From contig NZ_CALFSA010000239.1 of NCBI RefSeq assembly GCF_937919355.1, positions 1 to 9,399 of the forward strand: DNA of 9,399 nt, in the 5' to 3' direction. How positions within the stretch are numbered: position 1 is the first letter of the stretch; each line of letters starts with the position of its first letter. The notes under the pieces were generated by a model. That model was not told the DNA's origin. It saw nothing but the letters and a program-made list of their open reading frames with translations, and ran no database searches. The position numbers and the translations under genes are program-made. Below are positions 5,784 to 9,399 of this stretch, piece by piece. Origin of the DNA: an uncultured Methanofollis sp. (GTDB lineage Archaea; Halobacteriota; Methanomicrobia; Methanomicrobiales; Methanofollaceae).

Positions 5784-5820
5784 ACTTATAGAAGTGTTCA
5801 GAGCACACCAATCTGGGAGA
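5784..5820 (+). promoter_or_regulatory. mrp TATA box and ribosome binding site
   Basis: ACTTATAG (5784-5791) is a TATA-like box, giving a transcript start near 5815. GGGAGA at 5815-5820 lies eight bases before ATG 5829 and supports that start over an in-frame one at 5736, which lies upstream of the promoter. Confidence 0.45.
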
Positions 5821-5828
5821 TAATCATC

Positions 5829-6707
5829 ATGGCACAGAACAACGCACAGCAGGAAGGCTGCTCGGGCAACTGCTCCTCATGCCCGAGCGCCCAGCAGGAA
5901 GGGTGCGACTCATCGAAGAAGGGCCTCCCCCCGAAGGCGAAGATCGACGTCAAGCACGTGGTCCTGGTCCTCTCCGGCAAGGGCGGCGTCGGCAAAACGA
6001 CCGTCTCCGTCAACCTCGCCTCCGCCCTCGCGAACCACGGCAAGACCGTCGGCCTCCTCGACCTCGATATCCACGGCCCGAATGTCCCGAAGATGCTCGG
6101 TGTCGAAGGGCAGCACCTGACCGTCATGGGCGACAAGATCGAGCCTATCCAGATCACCGGCAACCTCTCCGTCGTCTCGATGGAGTTCCTCCTCCCCGAC
6201 GCCGAGACCCCTGTCATCTGGCGCGGGCCCATGAAGATGGCGGCGATCCAGCAGTTCCTGGAGGACGTGAACTGGGGCGCACTCGACTACCTGGTCGTCG
6301 ACCTCCCGCCCGGCACCGGCGACGAGGCCCTCTCCATCGCCCAGCTCGCCCCCAATGTCGAGGGCGCCGTGATCGTCACCACCCCACAGGAAGTCTCGAC
6401 GATGGACTCGAAGAAGGCGGTGAAGTTCGTCGAGAAACTCGGTTACAAGGTCATCGGCATCGTCGAGAACATGAGCGGACTCATCTGCCCGGACTGCGGG
6501 AAGGAGATCGACATCTTCGGCAAGGGCGGCGGCAAGAAGGCTGCTGAAGAACTCGGTGTCCCCTTCCTCGGCGCCATCCCTATCGACGTCGAGATGCGCA
6601 AGGCCGGCGACGAGGGCAGGCCCTTCATCAACAGGCACGCCGATTCCCCCTCCTGGAAGGCGATCGACGCCGTGATGGAGAACCTGGTGAAGTTCATCGA
6701 GGGGTAA
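5829..6707 (+). CDS. mrp: Mrp/NBP35 (ApbC) family Fe-S cluster carrier ATPase
   Basis: A 292-residue P-loop ATPase that assembles or carries [4Fe-4S] clusters to target proteins in the cytoplasm. The deviant Walker A GKGGVGKTT is at 50-58, DLDIHGPN at 78-85 and VVDLPPGTGDE (Walker B region) at 156-166. CPDC (C220, C223) is the dimer-bridging cluster motif. The N-terminus adds C11, C15, C18 and C26 in a Q/S-rich tail, recalling the N-terminal cluster of NBP35-type members; AQQEGC occurs twice there. The following gene starts directly after the stop (TAA then ATG), so the two are probably one transcript. Its position opposite a [4Fe-4S] enzyme (AOR) fits a supply role, but Mrp proteins serve many clients. 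Assignment is firm. Confidence 0.93.
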   Translation: MAQNNAQQEGCSGNCSSCPSAQQEGCDSSKKGLPPKAKIDVKHVVLVLSGKGGVGKTTVSVNLASALANHGKTVGLLDLDIHGPNVPKMLGVEGQHLTVMGDKIEPIQITGNLSVVSMEFLLPDAETPVIWRGPMKMAAIQQFLEDVNWGALDYLVVDLPPGTGDEALSIAQLAPNVEGAVIVTTPQEVSTMDSKKAVKFVEKLGYKVIGIVENMSGLICPDCGKEIDIFGKGGGKKAAEELGVPFLGAIPIDVEMRKAGDEGRPFINRHADSPSWKAIDAVMENLVKFIEG

Positions 6708-7016
6708 ATGGATATTATCCGGGTGCTCCAGGGGAACGGGGAACCCCTCGGCATCTATACCCGGATCGCTGCGGCGGTCCGGGATATCACCACCTTCCCC
6801 GACCTTATCGAGCCGATATATACCGAGACGGCCGGTTTTTCCGATACCGAACTCGACAGCCTCCGCTTTGCTCTTATCCGTCTCCAGGTCTACGCCGATG
6901 TCCACCGGTACGAGGACATGGAGGGGACGCAGCAGATGAAGTACGTGGCGCAGGTCCTGGAGAAGATCATATTCGGGTCCCTGATGCTCGGCGGAGAACC
7001 GCCGGTCAGTGAGTAA
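6708..7016 (+). CDS. Small conserved-looking protein of unknown function, coupled to mrp
   Basis: A 102-residue acidic protein, not recognised. It starts with ATG immediately after the mrp stop, with GAGGGG just upstream, so translation is probably coupled to mrp. Most of it looks alpha-helical, with an amphipathic stretch at about 44-68 (SFSDTELDSL-like acidic start, then LRFALIRLQVYADV) and another at 76-93. There are no cysteines, no signal peptide and no clear membrane helix, so it does not look like an Fe-S protein itself. GC-rich codon use matches the neighbours. A role as an mrp partner is suggested only by position. It ends before a T-run at 7028-7033. Confidence 0.75.
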   Translation: MDIIRVLQGNGEPLGIYTRIAAAVRDITTFPDLIEPIYTETAGFSDTELDSLRFALIRLQVYADVHRYEDMEGTQQMKYVAQVLEKIIFGSLMLGGEPPVSE

Positions 7017-7024
7017 CCGGTCCC

Positions 7025-7065
7025 TTCTTTTTTCATCTGCCTGGGGTGGCCCCGATGGCAGGCAG
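7025..7065 (+). terminator. T-run and stem-loop after the mrp operon
   Basis: TTCTTTTTT (7025-7033) starts nine bases after the stop and is a typical archaeal terminator. Just beyond, CTGCCTG (7037-7043) pairs with CAGGCAG (7059-7065), and an inner GGGG (7043-7046) can pair with CCCC (7050-7053). The T-run precedes the stem, so the stem is more likely a transcript-end structure or a separate element than an intrinsic-terminator hairpin. Confidence 0.45.
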
Positions 7066-7136
7066 GAAATTTCCTTCCCCCTCAGAACATCTCACTGTGA
7101 TAACTGTTGATCTCTCCCTGATAGACAATAAATGGC

Positions 7137-7192
7137 ATATTTTTTTGTATTTCCAAAAAAATATTTTTCATTCACTCCGGCACGTATAATAT
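7137..7192 (+). promoter_or_regulatory. gdhA promoter region with AT-rich inverted repeat
   Basis: GTATAATATG (7183-7192) is a strong TATA box, giving a transcript start near 7213 and a leader of about 20 nt. Upstream, ATATTTTTTT (7137-7146) and AAAAAAATAT (7155-7164) form a perfect 10-bp inverted repeat with an eight-base spacer, about 20 bp before the TATA box. That is where archaeal activators or factor-B-enhancing elements often bind. The rest of 7066-7136 shows nothing recognisable. Confidence 0.55.
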
Positions 7193-7232
7193 GGATCGCA
7201 TGTAATCATAATCAGGAAATTGGTGATCGCAA

Positions 7233-8477
7233 GTGACCAATGAAAACCCGTTTGATATGGTGAAGCAGCAGATCAGCGCCTGCTCTGAACTCCTGCACCT
7301 CCCCCAGAATGTCGAGGAGTACCTCATGACCCCGATGAGGGAGATCCACGTGGCATTCCCGGTCAGGATGGACGACGGCTCTTTCAGGATCTTCCAGGGC
7401 TACCGCGTCCAGTACAACAACGCCCTCGGGCCCACGAAGGGCGGCATCAGGTTCCACCCCGGCGAGACGATCGACACGATCCGTTCCCTTGCGGCTCTCA
7501 TGACCTGGAAGTGCTCCCTCCTTGACCTCCCCCTCGGCGGCGGCAAGGGCGGTGTCGTCTGCAACCCGAAGGAACTCTCTGCCAGCGAACTCGAACGGCT
7601 CAGCCGCGCCTATATCCGTGCGATCTACAAGGTCATCGGTCCCGAGTGCGATGTCCCGGCCCCTGACGTCTACACCACTCCCCAGATCATGGCCTGGATG
7701 ATGGACGAGTACTGCACCCTTGTCGGCCACAATGCCTGCGGTGTCATCACCGGCAAACCGGTCGTCCTCGGCGGTTCTGAAGGCCGTGGCGACGCAACCG
7801 CCCGCGGTGGCTGGGTCGTCATCAGGGAAGCGGCAAAGGACAACAATATCGACCTTGCAAAGGCAAAGATCGCCATCCAGGGTTTCGGCAACGCCGGTTC
7901 CCATGCTGCGGCCCTCGGCGCCACCCTCGGCTGCGCCATCGTTGCGGTGAGCGACAGCCACGGCGGTGTTTACAACGAGAACGGCCTCGATATCCCGGCG
8001 CTCATCGCCTACAAGCAGAAGACCGGTGCGGTCAAGGACTTCCCTGGTGCGAAGAACATCACCAACGAAGAACTCCTTGAACTCAAGGTCGACATCCTCA
8101 TCCCGGCCGCCCTGGAGAACGCCATCAACGCCTCCAACGCCGACAAGGTCGGGGCAAAGGTCGTCGCCGAACTTGCGAACGGGCCGATCTCTCCGGAAGG
8201 GGACGCAATCCTCTTCGCAAAGAAGATCCCGGTCATCCCGGACTTCCTCTGCAACTCCGGCGGTGTGACGGTCTCGTACTTCGAGATGGTCCAGAACTTC
8301 TCTCTCGACCGCTGGGACGAGGAGAGTGTCCGCGCCCGTCTGGAGCGGAAGATGACGAAGGCATACCACGAGGTCTACGCCGTTGCGCAGGAGCACTCCA
8401 TCTCTCTCCGCCAGGCGGCGTACACCCTGGCAATGAAGCGCGTTGTCGACGCAATGAAACTCCGCGGCTGGGTCTGA
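7233..8477 (+). CDS. gdhA: Glutamate dehydrogenase (Glu/Leu/Phe/Val dehydrogenase family)
   Basis: A 414-residue enzyme of the hexameric GDH family, which interconverts glutamate and 2-oxoglutarate plus ammonia with NAD(P). The substrate-binding and catalytic lysines lie in GPTKGG (K69), TWKCSL (K93) and LPLGGGKGG (K105), with the catalytic aspartate in PAPDV (D145). GFGNAG (217-222) is the dinucleotide-binding loop. Length is normal for archaeal GDH. It starts at GTG 7233, four bases after a perfect GGTGATC ribosome binding site (7222-7228). Coenzyme preference is not clear from sequence. It stands alone between terminators, so it is probably a single-gene unit linking nitrogen assimilation and 2-oxoglutarate. 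Some family members act on branched-chain amino acids; GDH is most likely here. Confidence 0.93.
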   Translation: MTNENPFDMVKQQISACSELLHLPQNVEEYLMTPMREIHVAFPVRMDDGSFRIFQGYRVQYNNALGPTKGGIRFHPGETIDTIRSLAALMTWKCSLLDLPLGGGKGGVVCNPKELSASELERLSRAYIRAIYKVIGPECDVPAPDVYTTPQIMAWMMDEYCTLVGHNACGVITGKPVVLGGSEGRGDATARGGWVVIREAAKDNNIDLAKAKIAIQGFGNAGSHAAALGATLGCAIVAVSDSHGGVYNENGLDIPALIAYKQKTGAVKDFPGAKNITNEELLELKVDILIPAALENAINASNADKVGAKVVAELANGPISPEGDAILFAKKIPVIPDFLCNSGGVTVSYFEMVQNFSLDRWDEESVRARLERKMTKAYHEVYAVAQEHSISLRQAAYTLAMKRVVDAMKLRGWV

Positions 8478-8511
8478 GCAGGTCTTCCTGCCCTGGCTCA
8501 TCCCCTTTTTT
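8478..8511 (+). terminator. Terminator after gdhA
   Basis: Directly after the stop, GCAGG (8478-8482) and CCTGC (8487-8491) form a small perfect stem with loop TCTT. A run of six T follows at 8506-8511, the likely termination point. Confidence 0.5.
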
Positions 8512-8569
8512 CTCCTTCCGGCCGGTCTGGTCCAGAGGTTTTTTCTGCCTGTCGCGGCACTCTGGTATC

Positions 8570-9325
8570 ATGGTGGCACCCCGGTGGCGGCCGACCTGGG
8601 AGTTCAGGCTCGGCCTTCTTCTTGTTCTCCTGAGCGTTGTCATCTATACGACGAAGGTGTACGTCCTGGACGACGTCGAAGGTACGTATGACTATATCTT
8701 CAACTCTCTCGGTTTCCTCCCTCTCAATGTCCTGATCGTGACCCTCATCCTGAACCGACTTCTCGCGTTCAGGGCGAGGCGGGAGAGACTTGAGAAACTG
8801 AACATGGTCATCGGGATCTTCTTCTCCGAGGCCGGGACCGCCCTGCTCACCTGGCTCTCCGACCACGACCCGGGCCTTGAGGCGGTCAGACGCGACCTTG
8901 TCGTCAGGGACGACTGGTTGGGGGAGGACTTCGCCCGGGTGCGGGAGCGCCTGGCGCAGCGCCAGTACCGGGTTGCGGTGGACCGGGCCGACCTTGTCCC
9001 GCTGAAGGCGTTTCTGGTGGAGAAGAGGGAATTTTTCCTGAGGTTGCTGGAAAACCCGACACTTCTCGAACACGAGGAGTTCACCGGGGTCTTGCGGGCG
9101 GTCTTCCACCTCACCGAGGAACTGGAGCACCGCGAGGACCTGGCGCACATTCCGGGGTCAGACCTCGCCCACCTCACCGGCGACGCCGACCGGGTCTATG
9201 GCCTCCTTGTCTCCCGGTGGATGGATTACATGCACTACCTGAAGGACAACTACCCGTACCTCTTCTCCCTTGCGATGCGGACAAACCCCTTCGACAGGAC
9301 GGCGTCGCCGGTGGTCGGGGAATAA
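8570..9325 (+). CDS. Membrane protein of unknown function with two N-terminal helices and a cytoplasmic helical domain
   Basis: A 251-residue protein. Two hydrophobic segments, about residues 13-33 and 47-66, are followed by a strongly basic FRARRERLEK (67-76), so the remaining 185 residues are probably cytoplasmic. That domain is rich in charged residues and predicted helical, and ends in MHYLKDNYPYLFSLAMRTNPF (221-241), a segment that looks conserved among archaeal hypothetical proteins, though I cannot assign it a family name. No enzymatic motif is seen. The ATG at 8570 has no clear ribosome binding site, and GTG follows as codon 2; a leaderless start is possible. It stands alone, flanked by T-runs at 8539-8544 and 9327-9332. 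Confidence 0.8.
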   Translation: MVAPRWRPTWEFRLGLLLVLLSVVIYTTKVYVLDDVEGTYDYIFNSLGFLPLNVLIVTLILNRLLAFRARRERLEKLNMVIGIFFSEAGTALLTWLSDHDPGLEAVRRDLVVRDDWLGEDFARVRERLAQRQYRVAVDRADLVPLKAFLVEKREFFLRLLENPTLLEHEEFTGVLRAVFHLTEELEHREDLAHIPGSDLAHLTGDADRVYGLLVSRWMDYMHYLKDNYPYLFSLAMRTNPFDRTASPVVGE

Positions 9326-9326
9326 C

Positions 9327-9332
9327 TTTTTT
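9327..9332 (+). terminator. Poly-T terminator after the 251-residue membrane protein
   Basis: Six T residues begin two bases after the stop codon. The remaining 67 bases of the window have no gene; they contain an 8-bp inverted repeat, CCTTCCCC (9362-9369) with GGGGAAGG (9382-9389). Confidence 0.5.
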
Positions 9333-9399
9333 GGCTGTGGAGGGGTCGCGCGTATTCCCCGCCTTCCCCACGATCTGGGCCGGGGAAGGGCGAAGAGGA

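Noticed and set aside
7017..7232. Small RNA or tRNA gene between the mrp operon and gdhA
   Set aside because: There is no cloverleaf or conserved tRNA arm; the region is explained by a terminator, a stem-loop and the gdhA promoter.
7202..7241. NrpR nitrogen-repressor operator before gdhA
   Set aside because: No convincing GGAA-N6-TTCC or GGTA-N6-TACC type palindrome was found near the start.

Overview
The window looks like chromosomal DNA of a GC-rich methanogenic archaeon, most likely a member of the Methanomicrobiales close to Methanofollis or Methanoculleus. The grounds are archaeal promoter signals (A/T-rich TATA boxes about 25-30 nt before the inferred transcript start), GGTGATC-type ribosome binding sites, short poly-T terminators, an AOR-family tungsten oxidoreductase, an archaeal Mrp/NBP35 ATPase and an archaeal TrmO. 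The genus is inferred from general resemblance, not from any marker gene.

Layout. 5-427 is a two-CBS-domain protein. 428-1118 has no convincing gene; it holds two tandem copies of a structured GC-rich repeat of about 227 bp, sharing a 75-bp core identical in both. 1119-1568 is a DUF2721 membrane protein, converging on a divergent PEBP/YbhB-like protein at 2065-1577. A compact operon runs 2170-3819: RNase HI, two overlapping genes that together carry all the parts of a Cas4/DUF83 iron-sulfur nuclease, and the tRNA methyltransferase TrmO. 5643-3826 (minus) is an aldehyde:ferredoxin oxidoreductase, divergent from mrp (5829-6707), which is followed at once by a small unknown gene (6708-7016). 7233-8477 is glutamate dehydrogenase behind an AT-rich promoter. 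8570-9325 is a two-helix membrane protein of unknown function.

How the genes relate. The window is mainly housekeeping: nucleic-acid maintenance (RNase HI, the nuclease pair, TrmO), cofactor and redox work (AOR, with its Fe-S cluster and tungstopterin, beside the Fe-S carrier Mrp) and nitrogen/carbon metabolism (GDH).

The strongest unusual point is the split nuclease. The first Fe-S cysteine and the metal-binding histidine lie in one small membrane-anchored protein. The Asp/Glu/Lys catalytic residues and the last three cysteines lie in a second membrane-anchored protein. The genes overlap by a clean GTGA with a ribosome binding site. If both are made, active site and cluster would have to form across two polypeptides joined at the membrane. 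The second point is the tandem repeat region, with small hairpins whose arms change while pairing is kept.
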